Assembly: GCA_008711295.1 (NCBI GenBank)
Contig: VUYV01000181.1
Coordinates: forward strand, 1,286,518 to 1,350,517
Reading direction: 5' to 3'
DNA length: 64,000 nucleotides
DNA from: Anarhynchus alexandrinus
Lineage: Eukaryota > Chordata > Aves > Charadriiformes > Charadriidae
Shown in pieces: positions 22,547-33,857 of the stretch. A program made the position numbers and the translations under genes. The notes under the pieces are model-generated. The model did not search any database. It was not told where the DNA came from and saw only the letters and a list, made by a program, of their open reading frames with translations. Position 1 is the first letter of the stretch. Each line of letters opens with the position of its first letter.

Positions 22547-25055
22547 AAATCGTCTTCTCTTATGGGTGACTGTCGCTCGGAACAGAATTAAGATGGCTTT
22601 GCATAACCAGTCCCATCTCTTGATGCTCCTGTGCTGTCCCACGGCCCGTTTGTCTCTGTAGAAGAGCTTGTGCTACCTGTCCCGAAGCGGAGTTACTGCT
22701 TTTAGTCCTAAAAGTAGAATTTGTTGCAATCTTAATTAGACAAGGAGATGCTTTTCAGTACAGACCTTTGAAGTGTCGCTGGGAAGACGACTGCAGTTAA
22801 GCAGCGCTGGTGTCCCTCTTGTTTTGTTCCTACTCTCACCGCTGTAAGAAATCTTCCGCTTTAGCCTCTTCGGAGGCGAGAGACACAAAGCTCTCGTGTC
22901 ATTATGTTCCCAGGTCCTGCCCAGGCTGTGCTCCTGCAGCGCAAGCCGCAGGGCTGGCTTGATTTACGGGGCACAGAGCGCAGGCAGCGCCTCTTGCCTG
23001 CGATGTGCTCCAGCAAACCGCTCTTTCTGTGAAAGGAGGGAAAGGCATTATTAGGAGCGATGGCATTGCAGCGGCGGAGAGGTGACAGGGAGTTCGCGCG
23101 TCCCCTCCAAAGCGCGAGCTCCTGATGGATCCTGTGCGTGGTCAGGAGCTGTTTAGTTTTTCTCCTTTGAGCGCTCAGATGTGCCGAGAGATTGGGGATA
23201 AGGACGGGCGCTGTGCTCGGGAGGCAGAGATAATGAGCGCAGCCCTCTGATTAGATTCAGGTGCAGCCGGCTCAGGGATGTCAGTGGTGTAATTAGTGAG
23301 GTGCCAAATCAGGGAGCTGGCAGTATGGGGGTACCCTTGTCCCTGCCCTCAGCCGGGCTGTGCAGCGATGGGGGGGTCCTGCAGGAGCCGGGGCGCGATG
23401 GGGACCGCTCTGGGACCAGGGGGTGGTTGGCTCCGTTTTAATCCACAGTGGAAAGCCGGGAGCCTGCTGCTGGAAAACGTATTGATTTCAGGGGTAAGAA
23501 AAAATCGGTCCTGAAGGATCGAGAGGTTTTTGTTGCTGGGTTGGGACCTGGGTCGGTAGAAGTGGAGGTGCCTGGTCTTGTAGCCTTGTGAGCTGGCACC
23601 TAAGAGTTTTGAAGCATCTCATCCTGAAAGGTGTGGGTGACTCCTCAGGACAGCCTCAGCTGGGCTTGTTCCTTCCTTCGTCTCCACTGGGAGCTGGAAC
23701 TGGACGTGCTTTTGCTCAGCTGGGTTCAGGAAAGTGAAATGCAAAATGCCTCTGCTGTTCCCTGGCCGCTGTACCCGCAGGGGAACGAGCCCTGTCCTCC
23801 CCGCTGACCCTCTCGCCAGTGATGCTCTGCGGCCAAGGTGTGGAGGAGGACCTTGTCTCCGTTCCCACCGTGGTGCCAGGGGAACCTCAACTCATGCTGT
23901 CAGGCTTTCTGGAGCAGACACGCCGTGCAGATTGCAGGTCATAGTCCGTTACAGCCGGTTGCTCTTCCCAAACAGGAGGGAATTGAATTTGGGTCTCCCA
24001 CAACGCGGGTGATTGCCGAAGCCGTGGGCCTGGTGACTAAGAGGACCTGATTTGCTTCCCGTTGCTTATATTGCAAATGGAAAAACAAACACCAAAAAAA
24101 GAGGTGGTGGAAGGAGAAATATTTTGGCTCATTTTGCGCTCATATTTTTTTTTTTTTTTTCGGTTTTGATTCCGTTGCTAAACTGCCAAATCGGTTCTTT
24201 GCAGAGAAGCGTTGAAAACTTGATGGGCAGCTGTGGAGCTGTCAGCGCTGCTGCCGCCCGGCCGGGACGGGAGCTGCAGCTGAGCCCCGGAGACTGCGGA
24301 CCTGGGAATGCCTTTGGGTTACTTGGTGCCTGGGGGGGTCATCCGAACCCTAATTAGTCAGGGGAAGGTGCCGCGGTAGATGTGTGTGCCGGGATGCTCC
24401 AATCCCAGCTCCCGGGGCGCTTGCCGGTCAGGATGGGGTGGGCTGTAAGGCTAACAGAAGGCTGCAGAGGAAGACCAACAGGCACGCAACCCCCAGGTCG
24501 GTGGGTATTTGTCAAACCTGGTGGTTATCTCTTCTTTCTGCTGCTCTGGGTCTGTGTTGGGGCCGTCCCTGCTAAAGACAGCTCTAAGTGCTGCCTCGGT
24601 ACCTGGAAGAAGGTTTCCCCTGTAAACGCCGGCAGAGTGTGTACTGCTGGCTGCGTTTTGGCTTGCTTGGCACCGTGTCCTCCCCCCACCCCGTGGCGAG
24701 CAGCAAACCTCCCCTGGGCTTGGCTGCAGACCCCTGGGAGCTTCTTCCAGCCTTTCTGCTGGGAGAGCTGTAGGAGGTTAAAGGCACCTTGTGCGGTGTG
24801 TTATTTACTGCTGTTGCCTTCCTAGCCCAAAAATCCCAAGGCGCTTTGTAGCCCCGTGCTTTTTATTAAGGAAGACAACTGTTACTGTTTGTATATGGGG
24901 GAAGTAGCAGAGAGAGAGGCCAAAAAAACAATGCTCGAGCTCATCCTGCAGATCAGAAGCAGTATCTAGGGGTAAGAGTCAAAAGTCCTGATTTCCAGGA
25001 GTCCTAATAATACCGCCCTTTAGCACCGTGGAGAAAACTGATCCTCAGCTGCGCG
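22547..25055. other. Intronic stretch before ASTN2 exon 2
   Basis: Apart from the tRNA-like relic at 23955-24045, no gene or repeat was recognised. There is a T-run at 24147-24160. Confidence 0.5.
23955..24045 (-). mobile_element. Possible ancient tRNA-derived repeat relic
   Basis: On the minus strand it reads 'gtgggagacccaaattcaat' followed by 'tccctcctgtttgggaagag'. This resembles a B box (GGTTCAATTCC-like) after a variable arm and is similar to tRNA-derived interspersed repeats known from reptiles and birds. It is degenerate, and no family name can be assigned from sequence alone. Confidence 0.35.
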
Positions 25056-25069
25056 TTTTGTCCCTGCAG
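25056..25069 (+). other. ASTN2: 3' splice acceptor of ASTN2 exon 2
   Basis: A pyrimidine-rich tract (gttttgtccctgcag) ends with AG at 25068-25069. The homology to ASTN2 begins directly after it in the expected codon phase. Confidence 0.85.
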
Positions 25070-25257
25070 AGATGTCGGGGACCGTGGCTGACATTTCGCT
25101 GGTGCACTGGAAGCAGCAGTGGCTGGAGAACGGCACCCTGTACTTCCACGTCTCCATGAGCAGCGCCGAGCAGCTCTCCCGGGCCACTCCCCCGAGCCTC
25201 CAGGAGCCTTCGGAGATAGTGGAGGAGCAGATGCACATTCTTCATATCTCGGTCATG
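25070..25257 (+). CDS. ASTN2: ASTN2 (astrotactin-2) coding exon 2, internal
   Basis: The exon is 188 nt. It opens with the last two bases of a split codon (AG, giving Glu if the previous exon ends in G), then 62 full codons from ATG 25072 to ATG 25257. The ATG at 25072 is internal, not a start. The translation includes LVHWKQQWLENGTLYFHVSM and ends EEQMHILHISVM, which matches vertebrate astrotactin-2 just before its first membrane helix. ASTN1 differs here (LVRWRQQWLENGTLLFHI). A sequon Asn-Gly-Thr lies at residues 20-22 counted from that Met, as expected for an extracellular segment. The exon is bounded by an acceptor (tgtccctgcag) and a strong donor (GTGAGT). Known role of the family: ASTN2 binds ASTN1, controls its surface level during glial-guided neuronal migration, and traffics synaptic membrane proteins. 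Exon 1 lies outside the window, and the exon number assumes the human layout. Confidence 0.95.
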
Positions 25258-25263
25258 GTGAGT
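25258..25263 (+). other. ASTN2: 5' splice donor of ASTN2 exon 2
   Basis: ATG|GTGAGT is a strong donor. It falls exactly where the ASTN2 match stops after HISVM. Confidence 0.9.
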
Positions 25264-28200
25264 CAAAGCCGCCAATGGCATCCATCGGAGGGGACGGAGG
25301 ATGGCGTGGGAGGGGACGGTGGCTGGCCACCAGGTCGTGGTGGGAGGGTGGTGATCAGGAGCAGGGTGGCAAGTCTGGGTTGCAAATGTCCACGTCCCTT
25401 CTCGGTTGGGCCTCCAGAGAGGGAGAGATGTGTGTGGATGGGCCAGGGCAAAAAAAGAGTGGTTGGTCTTTTAAGAAAATGGAATAAAATAAAACAACAG
25501 ACCGTAGGGAAGAAGCTGTTTGGAGGGTAACAAGGGAGGTTGTGGTTCCTCCTGCCTCTGCTGGCAACCGGTGAGGGGTGTGAGTGGAGTATTTCTCCTT
25601 GGTCTTGCGTTTGGGCATGCACAGAGGCAAGATTTGGGTTTGGTCATTTCTTCTTGAAGGTTTCTGAAACTGAATTTTGCCTCTCACGTGGGTGTGGGCT
25701 ATAGCGTGATATCCTTCTCTTGCAAAGGATGAGCCTGACTGAAAAGTAAAAAGATGATCCAGATGCTTTGAATATCCTTATCTCAGGTGTTTATGTGACC
25801 TTTTATTAACATATCATGTATGTGCTTTGTGGCCTTTTAAAATGCTTATTTTGGTATCTCATGAGGTGGCTGCCTACGTATTTGGATCTGGTCCATCATC
25901 CCTCTGTGCCTTAGAGCTCCATCTGTAAAATGGGACTAAATGTATTGTCCCTTAACTCCCATTGGGATAAACTATCCCGTCAATAAAAGAAAAAAAGAAG
26001 TTAGGCTTGTGGAGCCTGTGTACCTGCGTGTCGCCTATTTGCCCAAAGAAAGCCTTTTATAGGATTGGGGATCCCATTGCAGCAACCCTCTGCAAAAGGT
26101 GCATCTGTTCATATCTTGGAAGCCGTGTGTCATCTCCGCGCCTTCTGTTCTTCGTTTTGGAGCAGAGACGATGGCTGCACGAAGCCTGTATTTTTCCATT
26201 TGAACAAGCAGCTATTTGGCTTTTACAACTTAAATCTAGTTTTTTGAGCATCTTGGCCCTTGTCGGTGGGGCTTTAGATTGGGCAGCGAGTGCACGTGAG
26301 CACAGACGGAGGCTTTGCGTTAAGGCTGTTGGGCAAGATAAGATGCGCTGTGATAGGAGGTGGCAGAAGGGAGAGGGGTCAGGGACTGCAGCTTACGGGG
26401 TTGGATAGGGAATGTTTTTATGTCCTGCTAAAAATGTCAGTGTGATGGAGTTTTGGAGGGGAAGAAAGGCCAAACTGGTATACTTGGAAAATGAGTCTGA
26501 AAAAGTAAGAGAGGGAGAGCAAGAACCCGAGTCTAGGGTGTGAAAAGCTCGATCCCTGGTTGGAGCGTGGGCTTGCGTGGCTATTGTGGGCAAACCGCGG
26601 CGAAGTGGCCCGTGGCTGCGGGGGACGCTGGCCCTGGAGCCTGGCGATTACTGCAACCGCTGGAAATGCAGCTTTTCCTTAGCAGGGAGAGATTCAGCCC
26701 TGGACCTCAGCCCTTGCTGAAGCTGATCTTGCTAAAAAACATGACGGTTGTAATGGATTGATGCTTTAGAAGTAAGTTTCTTTGAAAAATTCCTGCCTGG
26801 AGCCTTCATGTGCTGTACCTCGGAGCGCAGGAGCAGCGATGCGGGTGGGGTGGAGCTGAAGGCATCGCTCTGCGTATCACAGCAGAAATGTGTGTTTTCG
26901 CTCTAATCCTGGGTTAGCCGGGGAAGATACGCTTTGCCACATCTCGCTGAAGCCGATAGCGCGGGAGCATCCGTGGCTTTGTTGTGCGAGTTAACTCCTG
27001 CCCTGAGCCTCTCCTGCGAGCAAGGGGAAGGCGGGAGAGAAACAAATGTTCCTCCTACACAGTATGAGCCATAATTCCACTTTCTGTATAAATCCTGACA
27101 CTCCTCGCGACGGCAGCTGAGGTCCCAGGCAAGGATGTGGATCCGGGATGGGGTATGGGCTGGATGTGTCTCCCTGGGGAGGCAGAAGCTCCAGGGTATT
27201 TCTTCCCTGGGTTGGGATTGCAGCACAGAATTGAAGCTTTGCCCAGTTTTGGTTTTTTGTTGTTTTGTTTTTTTTTTTTTTTTTTAGAAGATTCATTAAC
27301 TTTTTGAGTGAACCCGAGCCAAGTTTTGAGTTACTAGCAGAAGACAAATGTGTGTTTTGTTGGGTTTTTTCGCCCTCGAGACCACATGGAGTTCTGTAGC
27401 TGAAGTAAAACGGGGTGAAAGTCTTTTGTTTCTTGGGTGAAATATTTCATCCGAGTCCCCAGGCTCCGCGCAGGCTGCTTTCCCACGCCTTTACCGCCCT
27501 CCCTGAGCCCAGCTAAATGCCATCCCAGCGAGCCCCCGTCGCTCGAGCTCCGCTGCTCCCCAGCCCTCGGCATCCCACACGTGTGGTACCCGCTCCCCTC
27601 CTCCCTTGCGCCCGCCGTGTCCGCATCCCTTCTCCTGCCTCGGGATGCAGCTGGACATCCCCGGGACCTCCTTTCCAGCTTCTCCAATACTTTTCCTTCT
27701 GCTTCCTCCCGTAAAGCCCGATGTCTCCTGCGTGCTCTCTATGGACTAAAACACCGTTCCCGCTACGCAGGAGGAGTCTGAGCCCGCCTCGGCATGCCGG
27801 CTCTGCGTGCCCCCTTCATCATCAGCCCGGCGTCTCGCTACGGGGGACAGGAGGAGACAGGGGAAAGTGCTTCCTTCCATCTCCTTTAAGTGGCTGTAAC
27901 ACTCCCTTTTACCTGTCTCCTCGTCCTCCGGCTGAGTTATGGAAAGCCAGGGAAGGTTTGCCTGGGGGATCTCGCTAATCCCCCGCTCAGGGAGTACTCT
28001 GGGAAAGCTTTATTGGGCAGTGAGACATCTCCGAGCTGAGCTCCCTCTGACGGGAACGTTATTTTGGATTTCTGCAGATGTTTATGACTTGGCTGGTTCC
28101 TCTGGCTCTGCCTCTAAAGCCAAAACCCCCTCTGCGCTGCGTGGGGACTCCGGGGAGGGGTGTAAGTCCCGGGTTTGCTCCTTCTTCCAGTGTGATGGTG

Positions 28201-30511
28201 TGTGGCTTTCTGATTTGGGGTGGGTTTGCTTCCAGTGCAGCAGGAAAGGGGCCACCGGTGTCTGTGACCTCCTGTCCCTGGGGCCACCATCTGCCCCCGC
28301 AAAAGCCGCGGGTGCTGGCTGATCATGACCCCCGTCACACCTCCCTTCTCAAGCTCAAGGGCATCTTTGACAGCAAAATAATACTTGATTTCCCCCCCCC
28401 CCCTCTTTCCTCACTGTTTTTTCTTAATCTCTCCCCAGTGAGACATAACATTAATTACTGCAGTTAAAGGGAATTCAGTCTCCATTACTGTCTGCCACCC
28501 CTTTCCTCTTGGCTTGAGCATCTGAAATTTGTCTCCCAGATGAAAAGAACGGAGGAAAGGGAAAAAAAACCCAACAAATATGCAAATGCTAGATTTTATT
28601 TATTTACCTTTTTTTTTGCGCAGTGTCAAGTAGAAAGGAATCAATATTTTTGTCATTATGCCTCTTGTGTTTTTTCCCCATAATCTTAGCTGTCATTTGG
28701 GTTTAATTGTGTTGTTTCCTCTTGTGTGGAAGTAAATCTTATCTGTTTTGGATTAAAATTCAATGAAGGTCACAGCAGCTCGAAAACTTACCAGGCTGCA
28801 GCAATTAATGTTCATTTGGCTTTGATAAATTGGAATGTTCCCCACAATAGGACTGGAGTGGATTTCAGAAGCAATAATTCTTCCATTAACTCAATGATTC
28901 CCCGCGTGATGGAGCGTCTTGTCACTGCTCTGTTTGTCATCTGTCACTTCAAGGATCCGGGCATATGCCTGATATGATTTATCATGATTATTGGGGCTGC
29001 TTGTGTCAAAACATTTTAAACCACTAATTATTCCAGCCTTGTAAATTGCTGAATTTAACAAAACATAAGAGAGAGATATTTTGTTGTTGTTGTTTCCCAC
29101 CATCTTGTGTCCCTGTTTAATTATTGCTCGGCGTCGTGGTTAATTCAGACCTGGGGCGTTCGCTGTGGATGGGGGTTTATTTGCCGGGCTCTGGGGAGGC
29201 GGAGGAGTGGGGATGCTTTATCTCTGCGTTGACCCACCTCGTGGACCTTCGGTACAGCCATCGCAGCCGTCGGCTCCTCCCAGCCCCACGGCGGCCCGGG
29301 ATGCAGGTTTGGGAAGAGGATGCAAAGCCACATCCCTTCCCGCTGGCGGAGGGATGGGTTTTCCTCCCTTAAGCCTGTGGGAGAGATGCTGGTGAAAGCC
29401 CTGGGTGGGGGAGATGAGAGCTGGGACCGTGGCTGTGTGGTGATGAGGTGTGCAAATGAGCTACGTGTCGCCTCTGCTCCGGCTCCAGCAGAAATAAGGT
29501 GGGCTTTTTTGAGAACGGTAACAAGCAAAAGCCTTGTTCCATCTTGTACGGTTGCCCTGCAAGGGAGCATTTCAGTGTCTGGAATAAAAGGTGACCAGAC
29601 CTCATCAGGCTGCCTTTTTTTTTTAATATTATTATTTTTTATTTTTAATGCCTACTTTCTGCCGGCTGTTACCGGCAGTAGACAAGTTAGTGGCTGGTTT
29701 CTAGGTCTCCCAGCAGACTTTTTCAGCTCTTATTTATACGAGTTTCCTTTTTTTCTTCTGGTTCTTATGCATCCTGATGTTTCCCTTATGATCGGCCATC
29801 GGTGCTGTGCTCCATCAGCCTCTGAGCTGGGTGTGAAGTGTGCTCTTAAACATTTTGCTCTGCTTTCACCTCCCGCCGTGGCGCGGGGCCGGGGAGGGGT
29901 CCTGTGCGCCCGATGCTCCGCGCAGGCGGGTCCTGGCACGTGCGGTTCCTCGGGGCTGGGGCAGCTCTCTGCCTTCTTAAGCACCGCAATAACATCCGAG
30001 AGCGAGTGAGGTTTTATGAGCCGCTGCTGTCTCATTTCTGAAGCTGCTGTCACCCAGCGAGGGCCATCACAAGTGCATCCATTTGTTGTGTGTTTTTTTT
30101 TTTTCCCCTTTTTTGCCGTTACCTGTGACCCATATCTCAGCTCTCCCTCCCTCCCCACTTCACTGCCCGTGTTTCCTGGGGAGGGAGGGATGCTCTCCAT
30201 TAGGCTCTCGGCTTTCAGCTTGGCTGCACAAACCGTGGTGTGTGGGTGGCACCGTGCTTGTCCTGCACAATCATTGGGGTGCGATGGCAGCCGTCCCCTG
30301 GCCGGACGAGCCCCTTGGTGCCTTGGCTGCCCTGAACACAGCATCCATCCAGCGTGTTGGACATGATGCTGAGGTCTTCTCCAAACAGCTGAGCAAGCCC
30401 AATTGTCTTTCAGTCTGCATGTGCTGGTGGGGGCCATTCTCCTTCCCAGAGATGGGTATAATGTCACACCAGTGCAACTGGGTTTATCTTGGCGTGCGTG
30501 GCAGGGGAGAG
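25264..30511. other. Intronic stretch without genes
   Basis: Mostly unique-looking DNA. It includes T-runs at about 27270-27286 and a C-run at 28391-28401. A strong candidate conserved block lies at 28480-29110. Confidence 0.5.
28480..29110. other. AT-rich block, candidate conserved non-coding element
   Basis: About 630 bp of AT-rich sequence contain very few CpGs, no CR1 signature and many TAAT/ATTA cores (for example 'gcaattaatgttcatttggc' and 'accactaattattccagcc'). It contrasts sharply with GC-rich flanks. An enhancer-like role is an inference from composition. Confidence 0.4.
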
Positions 30512-30773
30512 GAGGGGTAATGGCTTCAAACTGGAAGAGGGGAGATTTAGATTAGATGTTAGCAAGAATTTTTTCATTGTGAGGATGGTGAGCCCCTGGC
30601 GCAGGTTGCCCAGAGAAGCTGTGGCTGCCCCATCCCTGGAGGTGTTCTAGGCCAGGTTGGACGGGGCTTGGAGCAACCTGGGCCGGTGGGAGGTGTCCCT
30701 GCCCAGGGCAGGGGGTTGGAACTGGATGATCTTCAAGGTTCCTTCCAACCCAAACCATTCTATGATTCTATGA
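30512..30773 (+). mobile_element. CR1 LINE 3'-end fragment
   Basis: It begins 'aggggtaatggcttcaaact' and ends 'accattctatgattctatga'. It is very close to the 3655 group, and one base change destroys the usual 'gttcaaggcc' (here gttctaggcc). Confidence 0.9.
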
Positions 30774-32139
30774 CACCCTTTGCAGAGCTGGGGTGATTCC
30801 CATCCTCCCCAGCAAACAGCTCTCTGAGGGATCACTCCGGGTCCCATAGGCTTTGGACACATCCACACGTTGGCTCCTTCAGCTCTGGCATTCCCCTCTC
30901 CTTGGCCATCATTTGAGTGGTGTCTCATTTTCCTACCCAACATTATTTTGTCCTCTTTGGCAGCAAACCGTCCAATGGATTTATTTCCCGACCGACCGTG
31001 TGCTCACAGCTGCGTATCGGCATGTCCTGCGGGATAGCTGGCTGCTCCAGTGGAGCTGGGTGCTTTGGTGGATCCAAAATGTTGCTTGAGCCTTCCTCTG
31101 GCACCTTGCAGCATGTCTTGCTGATGGCAGCTCTGGAGCTCCTGTCAGCCAGCCCAACTGGGAGGGGGGGGAATCGGTGTAACATGAGTAATGAGGTAGT
31201 GAAGAAGGCACAACATCTGTGTCATCATTTCTGCACCAGGAGGTCAACCAGATTCATAAAACATACACTTCCAGCTTGTGATATGTTTAGGAATTAATTA
31301 AGCTAGGGAGAGAATTGCTGCTGCAGCAGATTTCCTTATCTGAAAGGTATTAAAAAGCTAAATTGATCTCCAATGAGCTGGTTTTATTAGAAAAACAAAA
31401 CCAAAAAGAAAAGCCCCAAAACCCCAGGAGCTGGGTTCAGTGTGTCCCTGTGTGGGAATTGCTCTCCCCGGCTCCTCACATGTGGGGAGAGGAAAGAGAG
31501 GCGCCCACCCCAACGTGCTAATGGATCGAGCATCCCCCGATCCCCGGGAGGCGGCTGGGAGCCGCAGGCTCTGTGCTCATGACGGACCAAGCTGTTGGCA
31601 CCTTGCCTGGAGCAGTGTCCCATCAGCGGTCCCCCCGGTCTGCTGAAGGTGACCCTCAGCTCTTCCCTGAGCTGCTTTGGGGTGGCCAAAGGGGCTGGTG
31701 AGGCCTTTGTTGGGTCTACTGGCCCAAGGTGGTGAGGCTGAGCACTTGCAGGCCCTGTTGAGATGGGGACTGGAGCTCAGCACAGAGGAACATGGACTTC
31801 ACCCTGATAACCCTTACCTGCCCCTTGATAACCCTTACCTGCCCTGCGCTGCCTGGAGCACCGTGGGGACAGTAATGAAGTCACACGTGAGCACCTGAAC
31901 CGGCGTGGGGGGGTGGCTGGTGGACAAAGCTAGAAGCAAGCCGCCCGGTCCCCTTGCCCCGATGCTGTCGGTGACATCTGCCCTTTCTCAGGGTGGGAAC
32001 TTTCTTTGGCGACAAGTTTCACTTCCGTAATGTGCCATTAACCAACTTTTAGTAGGGTGGGAGAAGCAGACTCTTGCGTTCACCCTCCCCCTCTCCTCTG
32101 CTCCCCTCCTCCTTTGCAGAGACGGTATAAAACAGGGAC

Positions 32140-32430
32140 TAAATGTAGTTAACGATGTGCTCTTGTATTTAGGGAATTCATTTGGGGGGGACTTGTCTTT
32201 AAAGTGTCACTTTTGTGACAATGACACCTGTTATGTTAATAATTTTTCACTAATCTCTCTTTGTTTTCTACCTTAGCTACTGCAAATACATTAGACACTT
32301 CATAGCCTTCTATCTAGCAGGTTCCCCCCCCCCCACTGCGTTAAAATATGTAACTGGAGTGCTTGATTTGCATCGCTGATAAAGCGAGGCTGAATAAATA
32401 CTCCTAGTTCATCCGAACTGAGCAGCGAAC
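32140..32430. other. AT-rich block, candidate conserved non-coding element
   Basis: Contains 'gttatgttaataatttttca' and 'ctactgcaaatacattagac'. It has few CpGs and no repeat signature. It is a composition-based candidate only. Confidence 0.3.
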
Positions 32431-32739
32431 TAACTTTCTCGTGTCATCCCCGGAGCACTCGAAGTTGGTACTGGGGGAGAAGCAGCCATGGGAAGCGTCG
32501 GGGAGGGGGTTGCTTTTTGCAGATGGCATCGAAGGCGTGGGAGGCATCTGCAGCCTTCGAAAATTCCCAGCCTCGACGTGCTGAGAAAAGAGGATGGAGG
32601 GGGGGGAAAAAGTAAGAGCTGAGGTTGGAAAGGTGGCCGGTATAGCCAGGGGGTGGTGGAGCTGGAAGGGGGATGCTGAAGCGGTGAGGAGATGGGGGGG
32701 AAAAGCTGCGGAAGGAAGGTTCTGGAAATGGGGTGAGGA

Positions 32740-33370
32740 GCAGCGGAGCAGCGTTAGCTCACGGCTCGAGGTGGGACACGCAGCAAGGAGTCGTGTGCGT
32801 CTGCCTTCGCCCCCGTGGCGGGTCCCTCCGCGCTGCCGCTGACAGCGAGCCGGGTATTTTTATCCCCCAGCGCGCTGGGCTGCGCGGGGAGTTTGCCGAT
32901 TTCAGATTCTTGTCTTGAACTTGTTCCCTTCCTTCCTCCTCCTCGCTCTTCCCCTTCCCACCATCTGTCTGGGAGAAATACTTGTGCATCTACAGCGCCG
33001 CGGGGCGTAGCTGGTACCTTGACCTTTTCTCAGTGCTTTTTTCTCCCCCCTCCCCGCCTGGGTGAAGCAGATGGCAGAGCTGGGCTTGGGGGGGTACCTC
33101 TGCCCCGCTCCTGCTGTGCGGAGCGGTCGGAGCATCCCTGTCCCGCGCAGGTCGGCTGTCCTGGTGCCGTGGGTCTTGCTGAGCTCCGGGAGAGAGCGAT
33201 TCCATGCGGGAGCTAATCCTGCGTGTAAAGTGCCGGGAGTGTTGGATCGGTACCTTTGGAACGTTGGCGTAAACACAGGAATGCTTCGCAGCCGCCAGCC
33301 GGGGTCGAATCGCTTGGAACCGCCGGGCTCGCAACTGCGCGTGGCGTTAAAAGCGTCACGAAACTTTAAT
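32740..33370. other. CpG-enriched segment
   Basis: CpGs are frequent (agcgagccggg, cagcgcgctgggctgcgcgg, ggtcgaatcgcttggaaccg) but looser than the island at 2866. It may be a weak regulatory island, or GC-rich background. Confidence 0.3.
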
Positions 33371-33597
33371 CCAGGGAAACTCCAGGGAACGCCAAGTTCT
33401 CTGGGAGGTGCGACGGTGGCTGGGGGTGGCTGGCTTATGATGGAGAGTGTTTTCTGGGGCTGCCCCTCGGGGATGCCGGCAGGGTGTAGGGTGCTGTCCC
33501 CTCGCCGGCGAGGCTGTGCCGTGCTGGGGCAGAGCAGGGGACGCCTGGCGCTCTTTCTACATCCCTGCGGGAGTAGCATTGTCTCCGGCTTTCTGTG

Positions 33598-33857
33598 GGT
33601 ACAGCACAGGCTGTGACCCCGGGGATGCGGGAAGCTGCGTGATGCTCCGCGGTACACCGCAGGCTGTGACCCTGCGGGGAGCTGCATGATGCTCTGGGGT
33701 ACAGCACAGGCTGTGACCCTGGGGATGCGGGGAGCTGCGTGATGCTCTGTGGTACGGCACAGGCTGTGACCCTGGGGATGTGGGGAGCTGCATGATGCTC
33801 CACGGTACAGCACAGGCTGTGACCCCGGGGATGCGGAGAGCTGTGTGATATTCCATG
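33598..33857 (+). repeat. Minisatellite, 53-bp unit, about 5 copies
   Basis: The unit starts 'ggtacagcacaggctgtgac' at 33598, 33651, 33698, 33751 and 33804. Spacings are 53, 47, 53 and 53 bp. The second copy lacks six bases near 'ggggatgc'. Minus-strand open frames across it translate as a repeated peptide and are not a gene. Confidence 0.95.

Larger units (their letters stand above)
1..25069 (+). other. ASTN2: Intron upstream of ASTN2 exon 2 (3' part only)
   Basis: No recognisable coding exon was found here. The stretch holds eight CR1 fragments, a CpG island (2866-3160), a TGCC-rich minisatellite (14033-14445), three duplications around N bases, and a tRNA-like relic (23955-24045). ASTN2 exon 1 is not in the window, so the intron extends further left. 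Confidence 0.85.
30774..33597. other. Intronic stretch without genes
   Basis: It holds a 21-bp tandem duplication (31805-31844, unit tgataacccttacctgcccct), a C-run at 32323-32334, an AT-rich block near 32140-32430 and CpG-enriched DNA at 32740-33370. No exon was recognised. Confidence 0.5.
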
